From Pseudovibrio sp947494035 (GTDB taxonomy: Bacteria > Pseudomonadota > Alphaproteobacteria > Rhizobiales > Stappiaceae), in contig CANLTN010000007.1 of assembly GCA_947494035.1 (NCBI GenBank), positions 62,001-126,000 on the forward strand: a stretch of DNA of 64,000 bases. Reading direction: 5' to 3'. The notes beneath the pieces were generated by a model. The model searched no databases, was not told where the DNA came from, and worked only from the letters and a program-made list of their open reading frames with translations. How positions within the stretch are numbered: the stretch's first letter is position 1; each line of letters starts with the position of its first letter. Of this stretch, positions 18,317-27,731 are shown piece after piece. The translations under genes were made by a program, and so were the position numbers.

Positions 18317-21307
18317 CTATTTGTCGCCCTTTTCCAAGTTCTGTTTTAAAGACATCAGTGCTGCGAATGGTGAATCCGGATCCAACGGCTTGTCTTTGCG
18401 TGGAGCAGACTTGGCCTGATGACCGCGGTTCTGCTGGCCTTTGCTAAAGCCACGACCTTTGCCGCCTGGTTTGCCCGGGTTGCGACGCTGCTGCTGATTG
18501 CTGTTGTTACTGCGCTGACCGCCACGACGTTCGTTGCCACCGCGTGCGTTGCGCTGGCGTTCGTTGTTGGTGCGGTTTCCGCCGAAACGACCCGGGCGCC
18601 AGATTTCAACGGTAACCGTTTCCATCTCTTGCTCGGCAGCTGGTTCTTCAGAAACTTCTGCTGGTGCCTCTTCGCGGGCTTCAGTCAGAACTTCTTCAGA
18701 GACTGCTTCTTCTGTCGCAGGTGTCGCTGCTTCACTTTCAGCTTTCTCTGCTGCAGGTGCTTCAGCCTCGCCTTCAACCGGTTCTGCTTGCGCAGGTTCG
18801 GTTGCTTCAGCTGGGGCAGCTTCAGGTTTCTTGGTAACCGGGCGCTGCTCTTCGAGTGTTTCCAGACGGTAGCCGAGAGACTTCAGGATGTTTGTGAAGT
18901 CTTCGCCTGCACAGCCGAGCAGGGACGTCATGGAAACGGTGACGGTGAACACGCCGCCCTCAGCCAAGGCACCTTCTGGTGGCTCGATGCCTTCTTCCAG
19001 TGGTTTCCAGGCAACCAGCGGACGAATAATGTCAGCCAAACGCTCCAGAATATCGACACGTACGGCGCGTGGGCCGCAAACGCGGAAGCCGACGACGCGG
19101 TAAAGCGCATGTTCGATTTCCGGATCGACAGGAACGGAGGTACGACCAGAAGCGGACAGCTGAGGAAGCTCAGTCAGGCCTTTGATGCCGCTCTTACCTT
19201 CTTTCAGCGCCCAGAGCTGCGCGAGCAGCTGGCTTGGGGCTGGTTTCAGAAGAGCCGGGACATAGACGTGATAAGCACCAAAGCGAACACCGAGCTTGCG
19301 GAGCGAACCGCGCATTTGCTGGTCGAGCTGGCGAATGTCATCTGAAATCTCTTGACGCTCAAGGATACCGAGGTTCTCGGTCAGGCGGAAGGCCACGCCA
19401 CGAGCGATGCCTTCAACCTCTTCGGCCTGTTCCAGGTCGAAAAGCGGCTTCAGGAGAGTTTCGATGTGAGTCTTGATCCATAGATCAAGGCGCTCCTGCA
19501 CCATATCGCGTGCAGGTCCCGTCAATTGCTCATCAGCAAGAATGATCAGGGATGGGCGCAGGGTCTGTTCACTAGCTGCCAGGCGGGCGATCGCTTCGCC
19601 CTGCCATCTTAGTGTGCCATCATCGGAGAGGATGAACTCTTCGTTAGGCGCGCGAGACAACCGTTCTGCACGGTTTTCAATCTCACTAGCTAGTGCTTTT
19701 TGGGCCGCAGCACGGACAGCTTTTTCTTCCTGTCCTTCTGCCGTTGCATCCGGAGCAAACCGGAAGCCATGAAGCTGGCCAATGTGCTGTCCTTCTACAA
19801 GGACATCTCCGGTTGCGGTGATCTCCGCTTCGAGCATTTTGTTCTCTCTCAGACGTCGCATCAATACGCTGGTTCGCCGATCCACAAACCGCTGGGTAAG
19901 CCGTTCGTGAAGGGCATCTGATAATCGATCTTCTATGCCGCGCGTCACGTCCTGCCAATGAGCAGGATCATTCAGCCAGTCGGCACGGTTTGCAACAAAG
20001 GTCCACGTTCGGATATGAGCAATCCGGTTCGCCAATGTGTCGATATCCCCATCGGTCCTGTCCGCCAGTTTTATCTGACTATTGAACCAGTCATCAGGAA
20101 TGGCACCGTCCTGGACCAGATGTGAATATATCCCTGTAACGAGATCTGCATGGTTTGCCGGAGCAATCTTGCGATAGTCTGGAACCTGACAGGTATCCCA
20201 TAGCAATGAAACTCGCTCCTGCGTTGTCGCTAGGGAAATAATGTCCCTGTCACGATTAGCAAGTTCGAGAACACCGATATCCTCTGCCGGAGGGGCTTTG
20301 GTCAAGCCCTCTTCGCGCGGAGAATGCTCCAAACTGCGCAAAAGTGCGCGAATCGAGGAAAAATCTAGGTTTGGGTTGCGCCATTGCAGCACTTTTAGTG
20401 GTTCAAACTCATGAGATTCGAGTTGATGGACCAATTCATCGTCAAAACCGGGGACTCGGCCAGTTACGCCGAAAGTACCATCTCTGAGGTGTCGTCCGGC
20501 GCGTCCGGCGATCTGGCCGCTCTCAGCCGGGGTCAATTGACGGTACTGGTAGCCATCGAATTTGCGGTGTCCGGCGAACGCGATATGGTCCACATCCAGA
20601 TTGAGGCCCATGCCTACAGCGTCGGTGGCGATGAGCCAGTCAACGTCGCCGTTCTGGAACAGGTCAACCTGCGCGTTGCGCGTTCTTGGAGAAAGGGAGC
20701 CGAGGACGACAGCAGCGCCACCGCGTTGGCGTCGGATGAGTTCCGCGATGGCGTAAACTTCATCGGATGAGAATGCGACGATGGCGGAGCGGCGGGGGAG
20801 GCGTGTGATCTTCTTGGAGCCTGCGTATGTCAAAATGGACATGCGCGGTCGGGTGATCACATTCAGGCCCGGCATTAGCTTTTCAAGGAGTGGGCGAATA
20901 GTGGAGGAGCCAAGCAGCAGAGTTTCTTCTCTGCCGCGCAAATTCAGGATGCGGTCGGTGAAGACGTGGCCCCGCTCCAAGTCACCTGCGAGCTGAACTT
21001 CGTCGATCGCGACAAAGTCCACGTCCAGATCCTTTGGCATGGCCTCAACAGTGGAGACCCAGAAGCGTGGTTTCTTTGGGATGATCTTTTCTTCGCCGGT
21101 GATCAGTGCGACGAGGTCTGGTCCCTTCTTCTCTACGAGGCGGCCATAGACTTCTCGGGCCAGCAGGCGGAGGGGGAGACCTATGAGGCCAGATGAGTAC
21201 GCACTCATGCGTTCAATGGCCAGATGTGTCTTACCAGTGTTCGTTGGCCCCAAGATCGCAGTGACAGACCGTGATCTTGTTGTTCGGTACAGCGTGTTCT
21301 TGTTCAT
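18317..21307 (-). CDS. Suv3-like superfamily 2 RNA helicase
   Basis: A 996-residue ATP-dependent helicase similar to mitochondrial Suv3, which feeds RNA to the degradosome. Walker A is GPTNTGKT (residues 20-27), Walker B DEVQ (102-105), followed by LLGSSTIRP (motif III-like), ATDAVGMGLNLD (motif V) and QIAGRAGR (motif VI). The region after about residue 830 is disordered, Ala/Glu-rich then Gly/Arg/Asn-rich, ending with several RGG-like patches likely to bind RNA. It heads the leftward group helicase-hslR-fdxA, a conserved alphaproteobacterial order. Its substrate in bacteria is not known to me. Confidence 0.9.
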   Translation of the reverse strand: MNKNTLYRTTRSRSVTAILGPTNTGKTHLAIERMSAYSSGLIGLPLRLLAREVYGRLVEKKGPDLVALITGEEKIIPKKPRFWVSTVEAMPKDLDVDFVAIDEVQLAGDLERGHVFTDRILNLRGREETLLLGSSTIRPLLEKLMPGLNVITRPRMSILTYAGSKKITRLPRRSAIVAFSSDEVYAIAELIRRQRGGAAVVLGSLSPRTRNAQVDLFQNGDVDWLIATDAVGMGLNLDVDHIAFAGHRKFDGYQYRQLTPAESGQIAGRAGRHLRDGTFGVTGRVPGFDDELVHQLESHEFEPLKVLQWRNPNLDFSSIRALLRSLEHSPREEGLTKAPPAEDIGVLELANRDRDIISLATTQERVSLLWDTCQVPDYRKIAPANHADLVTGIYSHLVQDGAIPDDWFNSQIKLADRTDGDIDTLANRIAHIRTWTFVANRADWLNDPAHWQDVTRGIEDRLSDALHERLTQRFVDRRTSVLMRRLRENKMLEAEITATGDVLVEGQHIGQLHGFRFAPDATAEGQEEKAVRAAAQKALASEIENRAERLSRAPNEEFILSDDGTLRWQGEAIARLAASEQTLRPSLIILADEQLTGPARDMVQERLDLWIKTHIETLLKPLFDLEQAEEVEGIARGVAFRLTENLGILERQEISDDIRQLDQQMRGSLRKLGVRFGAYHVYVPALLKPAPSQLLAQLWALKEGKSGIKGLTELPQLSASGRTSVPVDPEIEHALYRVVGFRVCGPRAVRVDILERLADIIRPLVAWKPLEEGIEPPEGALAEGGVFTVTVSMTSLLGCAGEDFTNILKSLGYRLETLEEQRPVTKKPEAAPAEATEPAQAEPVEGEAEAPAAEKAESEAATPATEEAVSEEVLTEAREEAPAEVSEEPAAEQEMETVTVEIWRPGRFGGNRTNNERQRNARGGNERRGGQRSNNSNQQQRRNPGKPGGKGRGFSKGQQNRGHQAKSAPRKDKPLDPDSPFAALMSLKQNLEKGDK

Positions 21308-21975
21308 CTAGAAGTGCAATTCCGTAGTCATATGGCCAAACGTATCTCGGCACTCAATTCTTTGGCTGGGATACTGAAAAATGCCCTTGCGGTGCCTCAC
21401 CCAATGAAGTGGCATTTATATGGCAGTGAAAAGCGCTGTAAAGCTCTGGAATGAAGAAAGACGAAAAATGCTGATGATGAGAGCCGGAATGGGGGTTTAG
21501 TTTCACAGCAGCATGTAAGCGCTTACTAGCGTGTACGTGATTATGTCTATGTTGTTTTCGCTGAATATGATGAATGACTATAAGGTATAGCGCATATCGT
21601 TTGGGTGAGGGGAAGTTGTGGTCTTGAGTTACTAAAAATGCGAATTCACTCAAATTTTGGTAACGTATATGTTATTCTTACCAACTGATTTCATTAATGA
21701 ATATCATTAATTTTGCGTGAATTCGCCACTTCTAAATCCCCAAAGGTCTACGGGTGATTAGAGTAAAATGGGGTATGGTAAGGGGCATATTTTGACCCCC
21801 AAGCAGCGCTGGGACGGAGTTATCCCCGCTTTCCCCTCAGGCCCATCGTTAAGTTTTTTGCATCTATGCAGGGCAAAAAGAAACGAAAAATCCAAACTTG
21901 ATTGCCTGTGAAATAGTGGAATGGTTTTGCCAGACTATAGATGCGCAACCGTGCTGAAGCCCGAGGAGTGCAAAG

Positions 21976-21990
21976 TTAACGAAACGTTAA
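21976..21990. promoter_or_regulatory. Candidate CtrA-binding site
   Basis: TTAA-N7-TTAA, embedded in the 17-bp palindrome GTTAACG-AAA-CGTTAAC. This matches the CtrA recognition pattern TTAA-N7-TTAA known from alphaproteobacteria. It lies 280 bases before the luxR-type start, so a long leader or a different role is possible. Confidence 0.45.
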
Positions 21991-22200
21991 CTTGCTCCTT
22001 TCAATGGCTTTTTTCAAAGAAAAACTAGTGCTCATTTTAGGATTAAAGTTCTTCTATACAAAAATTTCCAAAAAGACATAGTGCAATTTAACAATGACAA
22101 TATATATGGGCGTATTTCTATTGGATAGAAAGTTAAATTGAATAGATTTCTTTCCTATTATGAAATGAAGTAGCCTCAAATAGAAGATGGGTGATAGATA

Positions 22201-22218
22201 CACCTTCTATATTAGGTG
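22201..22218. promoter_or_regulatory. lux-box-like palindrome upstream of the LuxR solo
   Basis: Perfect 5-bp arms CACCT/AGGTG around an 8-base AT-rich centre, about 50 bases before the luxR-type start. The ACCT...AGGT ends resemble LuxR-type operators, but the spacing is shorter than the usual 20-bp box, so this is only a candidate. Confidence 0.25.
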
Positions 22219-22270
22219 GAGATTGCGTAGAGTAAGGTTGTTGGAGGCATAATATGTAGGGGTGTATAAA

Positions 22271-22990
22271 ATGAATCCGTTGACTGCTGCACTAGAATTT
22301 GTTGAATCTGTTAATAATGAAGAGACGTCTGACGGCGTTTCCAAGCGTATTGCTGAGCTTGGTCAGTCTTTTGGCTTTACAAGTTTCTGTCTCGCTGCGA
22401 TCCCCGAAGCTGGCGCATCCTTTGATGGGTCTATCATGTTGAGCGGATGGCGGCCTGAATGGCAACAACGTTATCTCGACCGTGATTACATACAGAATGA
22501 TCCTATTGTCGCGAAAGCGCGCACTGCCAGTCGTCCATTCCTTTGGTCCAGTGTTGCCCGTGATCGCAATATCACAGCAGCTGCACAGCAAGTTCTGTCA
22601 GAAGCGCGCGATTACGGAATGTATGACGGCGTTTGTGTGCCTGTACATGGCCTTCAGGGCTATCAGGGTATGCTGATTTTTGGTGGACCAGAAGTGCGAC
22701 TGAACGAACGCGAAATTAGTGTTCTTCATCTGGTTGGTATTTACGCGAGTAATAAGGTGCGTGAGCTGGTTGGTGCCAACACAACTCGTCCACGTCATCG
22801 CCTTACACCTCGTGAACTTGAGTGTCTGAAGTGGTCTGCTGCAGGCAAAACAAGTTGGGAAATCAGTCAGATCCTAAATATCTCTCAGCATACCGCCGAC
22901 TGGTACCTGGCTTCGGCTGCCAGAAAGCTGCATGCTGCAAACAGAACACACGCAGTGGCTGAGGGTTTCCGGCTCGGCCTTATTCGATAA
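22271..22990 (+). CDS. LuxR-family quorum-sensing-type regulator (solo)
   Basis: A 239-residue transcription factor with an N-terminal autoinducer-binding domain and a C-terminal LuxR helix-turn-helix. Counted from the conserved W of PEWQQRY, all six pocket residues of TraR (W57, Y61, D70, P71, W85, G113) occur at exactly the TraR spacing, as do the HTH residues E178, L182 and G188 in LTPRELECLKWSAAGKT. This favours true acyl-homoserine-lactone binding. No luxI synthase lies within the window. I chose ATG 22271, eight bases after AGGGG; an alternative GTG is three codons upstream. Confidence 0.92.
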   Translation: MNPLTAALEFVESVNNEETSDGVSKRIAELGQSFGFTSFCLAAIPEAGASFDGSIMLSGWRPEWQQRYLDRDYIQNDPIVAKARTASRPFLWSSVARDRNITAAAQQVLSEARDYGMYDGVCVPVHGLQGYQGMLIFGGPEVRLNEREISVLHLVGIYASNKVRELVGANTTRPRHRLTPRELECLKWSAAGKTSWEISQILNISQHTADWYLASAARKLHAANRTHAVAEGFRLGLIR

Positions 22991-23330
22991 GCTTACATGA
23001 CACCTACCTATGCTCTCGGCAGGGTTCGCACCGCGAATCCTGCTGTTTGCACGTTTGCAGCGGCCTTCGGGTTCTCAGTTTTTATCCCTTAAGTATAACA
23101 TTTTGCTGAGATATATTAGTAAATACAAAGTTCAACAGATTTGTGTAAATAGTTTTTCGTGTTTAGTTTTTCTCAATTATGTGAAAAATTACCTAGAATT
23201 TCCCCGTTTTCTTAATGTTTTGTGGTCCGGTAAATATAGTAATGTTTCTAGTGACTATAAATTAATCTTCCCATCAAGGTACCTGCTCGACTATAAACCC
23301 CCAAAATACATAACGACTGGGGGACCTACT
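22991..23330. other. AT-rich leader region before pyruvate carboxylase
   Basis: About 340 bases, markedly AT-rich, holding the pyc promoter. The pyc reading frame happens to stay open back to 23010, but that translation is compositionally unlike a protein N-terminus and I treat it as non-coding. No terminator for the luxR-type gene is obvious. Confidence 0.45.
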
Positions 23331-26300
23331 TTGGCTATTCAACGTATATTGGTTGCTAACCGCTCAGAGATTGCAATCCGTGTTTTTAGGGCTGCAAATG
23401 AGCTTGGTCTCCAGACGGTTGCCATCTTCGCGGAAGAAGACAAGCTGGCTTTACACCGCTTTAAGGCGGATGAGGCCTATCAGGTCGGCAAGGGGATGGG
23501 GCCGATTGAAGCTTACCTGTCTATTGATGAGATTATCCGCGTTGCAAAAGAGCAGCGCGTTGACGCAATCCATCCTGGATATGGTTTTCTTTCCGAGAGC
23601 CCGGAGTTTGCTGAAGCGTGCGCCGAAAACGGCATTGTTTTTATTGGCCCTTCGCCAGACACCATGCGCCGTCTTGGCAACAAAGTAGCTGCGCGCGAGC
23701 TGGCTATTAAAGCTGGCGTTCCTGTAATGCCAGCGACGGACCCACTTCCAGATGATATGGAAGAAGTGAAGCGTCTTGCGCTGGAGATCGGCTATCCGGT
23801 GATGCTGAAGGCGTCATGGGGTGGGGGTGGTCGTGGCATGCGCGTGATCCATGACGAAGAAACGCTTCTTCGCGAGGTTGTTGAGGCAAAGCGTGAAGCG
23901 AAAGCTGCTTTCGGTAAGGATGAGGTTTACCTCGAAAAGCTTGTTGAGCGTGCCCGTCATGTTGAAGTGCAGATTCTTGGCGACCAGCATGGCAATCTTG
24001 TGCATCTGTTTGAGCGCGATTGCTCCATTCAGCGCCGCCACCAGAAAGTGGTTGAGCGTGCGCCAGCACCTTACCTTGATGAAGAAAAGCGTCGTGAGCT
24101 TTGTGAGTATGGTCTGAAGATTGGCCGCGAAGTCGGATATTGCGGTGCGGGTACCGTTGAGTTTCTGATGGATGCGGATACCGACAAGGTCTACTTCATT
24201 GAAGTGAACCCGCGTATTCAGGTGGAACATACTGTTACTGAAGAAGTTACGGGTATCGATATCGTGCGCGCCCAGATCCGCATTGCGGAGGGTGGCCGTA
24301 TTGGCGATGAGGCTGTGACCGGTGTGCCTGAGCAGAGCGCAATTGTGCTGAATGGTCATGCACTTCAGTGCCGTATTACCACTGAAGATCCTGAACACAA
24401 TTTCATCCCTGATTATGGCCGCTTGACTGCCTATCGTGGGGCGACCGGTTTTGGTATTCGTCTTGATGGCGGTACGGCTTATGCTGGCGCAGTGATTACC
24501 CGGTTCTATGATCCACTGCTTGAAAAAGTGACCGCCTGGGCGCCGACGCCAGATGAAGTATGTGCACGTATGGACCGGGCACTGCGCGAGTTCCGTATTC
24601 GTGGTGTCGCGACCAATCTAATTTTTCTTGAGCGGATTATCGGTCATCCGTCGTTCCAGAATAACTCATATACAACGCGTTTTATTGATAATACGCCCGA
24701 GCTGTTTGAGAACATCAAGACGGCTGATCGAGCAACCAAGCTGCTGACCTACATTGCTGATGTGACCGTGAACGGGCATCCGGAAACCAAGGGGCGCCCT
24801 AAGCCACCGGCTGCTGCACCGGTGCCGGTTGCACCGAAGTTCAACATGCCTGTGATGGACGGGACTCGACAGAAGCTTGAGGAGCTTGGCCCTAAAGAGT
24901 TCGCCAAGTGGGTAAAAGCGCAGCCACAAGTGCTGGTTACTGACACTACCATGCGTGATGCACATCAATCATTGCTTGCTACACGCATGCGTACCTATGA
25001 TTTGGTACAGGTGGCGGACAGTTATGCGCAGGGTCTGCCTGAGCTGTTTTCTCTGGAATGCTGGGGTGGTGCGACCTTTGATGTGTCTATGCGCTTCCTG
25101 ACGGAAGATCCGTGGGAGCGTCTGCGCCTTGTGCGCGAGAAAGCGCCGAACCTGCTGATGCAGATGTTGCTGCGTGGGTCCAATGGTGTGGGATACGCTA
25201 ACTATCCGGATAACGTGGTTCAGCACTTTGTGCAGCAAGCAGCTACAGCTGGCGTAGATGTGTTCCGCGTATTTGATTGTCTCAACTGGGTTGAGAACAT
25301 GCGCGTGTCGCTTGATGCTGTTCAGGAACAAGGCAAGCTGTGTGAAGCAGCGATTTGCTACACTGGCGACATTTTGAACAGTGCGCGTCCGAAGTATGAC
25401 CTGAAGTACTACGTCAAACTGGCGAAAGAGCTTGAAGCAGCAGGTGCGCATATTCTTGGCATTAAGGATATGGGCGGTGTGCTGAAGCCGCAGGCGGCGA
25501 AGGTTCTGGTCAGGGCGCTGAAGGAAGAGGTTGATCTGCCGATCCACTTCCATACGCACGATACCTCTGGCATTGCTGCGTCCTCTGTTCTGGCTGCGGT
25601 TGAAAGCGGTGCTGATATTGTTGATCTGGCGATGGATTCTCTGTCCGGCCTGACGTCTCAGCCATGTATGGGATCGGTTGTTGAAGCGCTGAAGGGGACT
25701 TCTCGTGATAGCGGCCTGAATACAGATCGCATCCAGCAGCTTTCCTTCTATTGGGAAGCGGTGCGTACCCAGTACCGTGCCTTCGAGAGTGATCTGCGGT
25801 TCGGTGCTTCCGAGGTTTACCTGCATGAGATGCCGGGTGGTCAGTTCACCAACCTTAAGGAACAGGCGCGTTCGCTTGGGCTGGAGATGCGTTGGCACGA
25901 GGTTGCCAAGGCTTATGCTGATGCGAACATGATGTTTGGTGACATCGTGAAGGTTACGCCAAGTTCCAAGGTTGTTGGTGATATGGCGGTGATGATGGTG
26001 TCGCAGGGCATCACAACCGAAGATGTACTTGATCCGAAGAAAGAAGTTTCCTTTCCGGAATCTGTCGTGAACATGTTGCACGGTGACCTTGGTATTCCTC
26101 CGGGGGGCTGGCCTGTTGAATTGCAGAAGAAAGTTTTGAAAGGGCAGGAGCCGATCACGGTTCGTCCGGGGTCCTTGCTTGAAGCAGAGGATATGGATGG
26201 GAAGCGCGAGGAGCTTGCCGGCGTTCTTGGCCGCAAAGGTTCTGAGCAGGAGCTTTCTTCCATGCTGATGTATCCGAAGGTGTATACGGAGTTTGCCAAG

Positions 26301-26777
26301 GCGCAGGACAAATATGGTCCGACCAGCGTGCTGCCAACGCCAACCTACTTCTATGGTCTCAATGTGGGTGACGAGATCATGGCTGAGCTGGAGCCGGGCA
26401 AGACGATGGTTATCTCTTGTCTCGCGATCGGTGAGACTGATGATCGTGGTGAAAAGCGCGTGTTCTTTGAGCTGAATGGTCAACCACGCAACATCCGTAT
26501 CATCGACCGTACCCACAGTGCAGCGAATGCACCTGCGCGGCGCAAGGTGGATGAAGGAAATGAGCTTCAAATGGGCGCGCCTGTGCCAGGTGTGGTCTCA
26601 ACACTGGGTGTCAAGGCAGGTCAGACTGTCAGAGCCGGAGATCTGCTGGTCTCCATTGAGGCGATGAAGATGGAAACGTCGGTTCATGCCGAGCGGGATG
26701 GTGAGATCAACGAGGTTTGTGTTGCTCCGGGTGATCAGCTTGATGCTAAGGATCTGATCTGTACCTTTAAGGGATAG
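23331..26777 (+). CDS. pyc: Pyruvate carboxylase
   Basis: Biotin enzyme that carboxylates pyruvate to oxaloacetate, the main anaplerotic step. The 1148-residue product has the three family domains in order: biotin carboxylase (about 1-450; ILVANRSEIAIRVFRA, the GGGGRGMR ATP loop, EVNPRIQVEHTVTEE), carboxyltransferase (about 530-800; TTMRDAHQSLLATRMRT, GIKDMGG, HFHTHDTSG) and the C-terminal carrier domain with the biotinylated lysine in IEAMKMETSV. I set the start at TTG 23331, with GGGGGA about 8 bases upstream, since conserved sequence begins two codons later (AIQRILVANR). A strong terminator follows. Confidence 0.96.
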   Translation: MAIQRILVANRSEIAIRVFRAANELGLQTVAIFAEEDKLALHRFKADEAYQVGKGMGPIEAYLSIDEIIRVAKEQRVDAIHPGYGFLSESPEFAEACAENGIVFIGPSPDTMRRLGNKVAARELAIKAGVPVMPATDPLPDDMEEVKRLALEIGYPVMLKASWGGGGRGMRVIHDEETLLREVVEAKREAKAAFGKDEVYLEKLVERARHVEVQILGDQHGNLVHLFERDCSIQRRHQKVVERAPAPYLDEEKRRELCEYGLKIGREVGYCGAGTVEFLMDADTDKVYFIEVNPRIQVEHTVTEEVTGIDIVRAQIRIAEGGRIGDEAVTGVPEQSAIVLNGHALQCRITTEDPEHNFIPDYGRLTAYRGATGFGIRLDGGTAYAGAVITRFYDPLLEKVTAWAPTPDEVCARMDRALREFRIRGVATNLIFLERIIGHPSFQNNSYTTRFIDNTPELFENIKTADRATKLLTYIADVTVNGHPETKGRPKPPAAAPVPVAPKFNMPVMDGTRQKLEELGPKEFAKWVKAQPQVLVTDTTMRDAHQSLLATRMRTYDLVQVADSYAQGLPELFSLECWGGATFDVSMRFLTEDPWERLRLVREKAPNLLMQMLLRGSNGVGYANYPDNVVQHFVQQAATAGVDVFRVFDCLNWVENMRVSLDAVQEQGKLCEAAICYTGDILNSARPKYDLKYYVKLAKELEAAGAHILGIKDMGGVLKPQAAKVLVRALKEEVDLPIHFHTHDTSGIAASSVLAAVESGADIVDLAMDSLSGLTSQPCMGSVVEALKGTSRDSGLNTDRIQQLSFYWEAVRTQYRAFESDLRFGASEVYLHEMPGGQFTNLKEQARSLGLEMRWHEVAKAYADANMMFGDIVKVTPSSKVVGDMAVMMVSQGITTEDVLDPKKEVSFPESVVNMLHGDLGIPPGGWPVELQKKVLKGQEPITVRPGSLLEAEDMDGKREELAGVLGRKGSEQELSSMLMYPKVYTEFAKAQDKYGPTSVLPTPTYFYGLNVGDEIMAELEPGKTMVISCLAIGETDDRGEKRVFFELNGQPRNIRIIDRTHSAANAPARRKVDEGNELQMGAPVPGVVSTLGVKAGQTVRAGDLLVSIEAMKMETSVHAERDGEINEVCVAPGDQLDAKDLICTFKG

Positions 26778-27077
26778 ACCTAAAGCCTGTTTTGTCTGCT
26801 GAGATTAACCAGCAATGCGTTTGGTGCATAAGCACTATGCATTGCTGGTTTTTCAGCTTTTAGAGATAAAATATTATATATATCAATATGTTGTATATTA
26901 TGCGCAGTGATGTTTGCCGTTAGGTATTGCTACGTTTCGTAGTAGTGCGATTGTTCCTGATTGAGCCCTTCTGTATTGAGCGCACCAATCAATTCATGAA
27001 TGTGTCTCCCAATTTCTGATCTTTAGGAACTGATCTCCTATCGGGCCAGAGTTGGGTTTTTTATTGAGGGTGCAACG
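26778..27077. other. Intergenic region, pyc / acetate transporter
   Basis: Holds the pyc terminator and then an AT-rich promoter region for the transporter. A short palindrome CTACG-TTT-CGTAG occurs at 26930-26942 and could be an operator, though it matches no site I can name. Confidence 0.35.
26807..26853 (+). terminator. pyc terminator
   Basis: Perfect 12-bp arms AACCAGCAATGC/GCATTGCTGGTT around a 20-nt loop, followed by TTTTT, about 30 bases after the pyc stop. Confidence 0.85.
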
Positions 27078-27683
27078 GTGCAAACTAAAACAGGAAACCC
27101 GGCAGTCATCGGTCTGGCTGGATTTGGCATCACGACCTTTGTTCTGCAGATGGCGAACATTGGTCTGCTTGAGAGTATGGGGCCGGTGCTCTGGCTTGGC
27201 GTTTTTGTTGGTGGGCTTGCGCAGATGGTTGCTGGCTTCCAGACGGGCAAGACCGGTAACAATTTCGGCTACAGCGCTTTCACTATTTATGGGGCGTTTT
27301 GGCTGGCTTTTGCAGGCATTCTTGCTGGTAATGAGCTGGGCTTTTATACAGCATCGCACGCTGATATAGGTTTCTTCCTACTGCCATTCACTATCTACAC
27401 CGGCATCATGTTCTACGCTGCGCTGCATGTGCACACTGCGGAAGCTTCGGTTTTCGGTAGCTTATTCCTTGGCTTTATCCTGCTGGTTTTTGGGCACTTT
27501 GGTCCGGCGTTCTTTAACGTGATGGCAGGCTACGTGCTGATCCTGTGTTCCTTCTGTGCCTGGTATGTGATGGCGCACATCATTTACAAAGATGTTTGCG
27601 GGCGCGATGTTCTGCCGGTTGGCTCTCCGATTTTACGGCCGGAGCAAGGCCTCTCTGGCGCCGATGTTGTTGCAGCTGAATAA
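27078..27683 (+). CDS. satP: GPR1/FUN34/YaaH-family acetate/succinate transporter
   Basis: Inner-membrane transporter of about six helices related to E. coli SatP, which takes up acetate and succinate. The 201-residue protein begins with the family signature NPAVIGLAGFGITTF and has a second signature NNFGYSAFTIYGAFW near residue 62. The start is GTG at 27078 after GAGGG. Its position after pyruvate carboxylase fits growth on small organic acids, but the genes are separated by a terminator. A shared bidirectional terminator ends the gene. Confidence 0.88.
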   Translation: MQTKTGNPAVIGLAGFGITTFVLQMANIGLLESMGPVLWLGVFVGGLAQMVAGFQTGKTGNNFGYSAFTIYGAFWLAFAGILAGNELGFYTASHADIGFFLLPFTIYTGIMFYAALHVHTAEASVFGSLFLGFILLVFGHFGPAFFNVMAGYVLILCSFCAWYVMAHIIYKDVCGRDVLPVGSPILRPEQGLSGADVVAAE

Positions 27684-27703
27684 TTCAGCTACAAAGCGAT
27701 GTG

Positions 27704-27731
27704 AAAAGCTTGGTCCTGTGACCAAGCTTTT
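27704..27731. terminator. Bidirectional terminator between satP and the amidotransferase gene
   Basis: Perfect 12-bp inverted repeat AAAAGCTTGGTC/GACCAAGCTTTT with a 4-nt loop CTGT. The A-run on one side and T-run on the other give a U-tract in both directions, fitting its place between two convergent genes. Confidence 0.85.

Larger units (their letters stand above)
21308..22270. other. AT-rich 0.96-kb intergenic region upstream of luxR-type gene
   Basis: The divergent region between the helicase and the LuxR-type regulator is clearly more AT-rich than its surroundings, especially 21990-22200. It contains a candidate CtrA site (21976-21990) and a palindrome near 22201-22218. Open frames (for example minus 21354-21653) have His/Lys/Ser-rich shadow-like translations and no ribosome-binding site. 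A non-coding RNA is possible but not supported by any visible terminator. Confidence 0.4.

Noticed and set aside
21922..21935. Shared 14-mer GTTTTGCCAGACTAT-like string near 21922 and 56407
   Set aside because: Several chance 14-base matches are expected in 64 kb, and there is no flanking similarity.
23010..23330. 107-codon N-terminal extension of pyruvate carboxylase
   Set aside because: AT-rich, Phe/Tyr/Lys/Ser-rich translation unlike a targeting peptide; conserved sequence starts at the TTG with a good ribosome-binding site.
24969..26570. Long minus-strand open frame (533 codons) inside pyc
   Set aside because: Antisense shadow of the carboxyltransferase and carrier domains of pyruvate carboxylase; composition is not protein-like.
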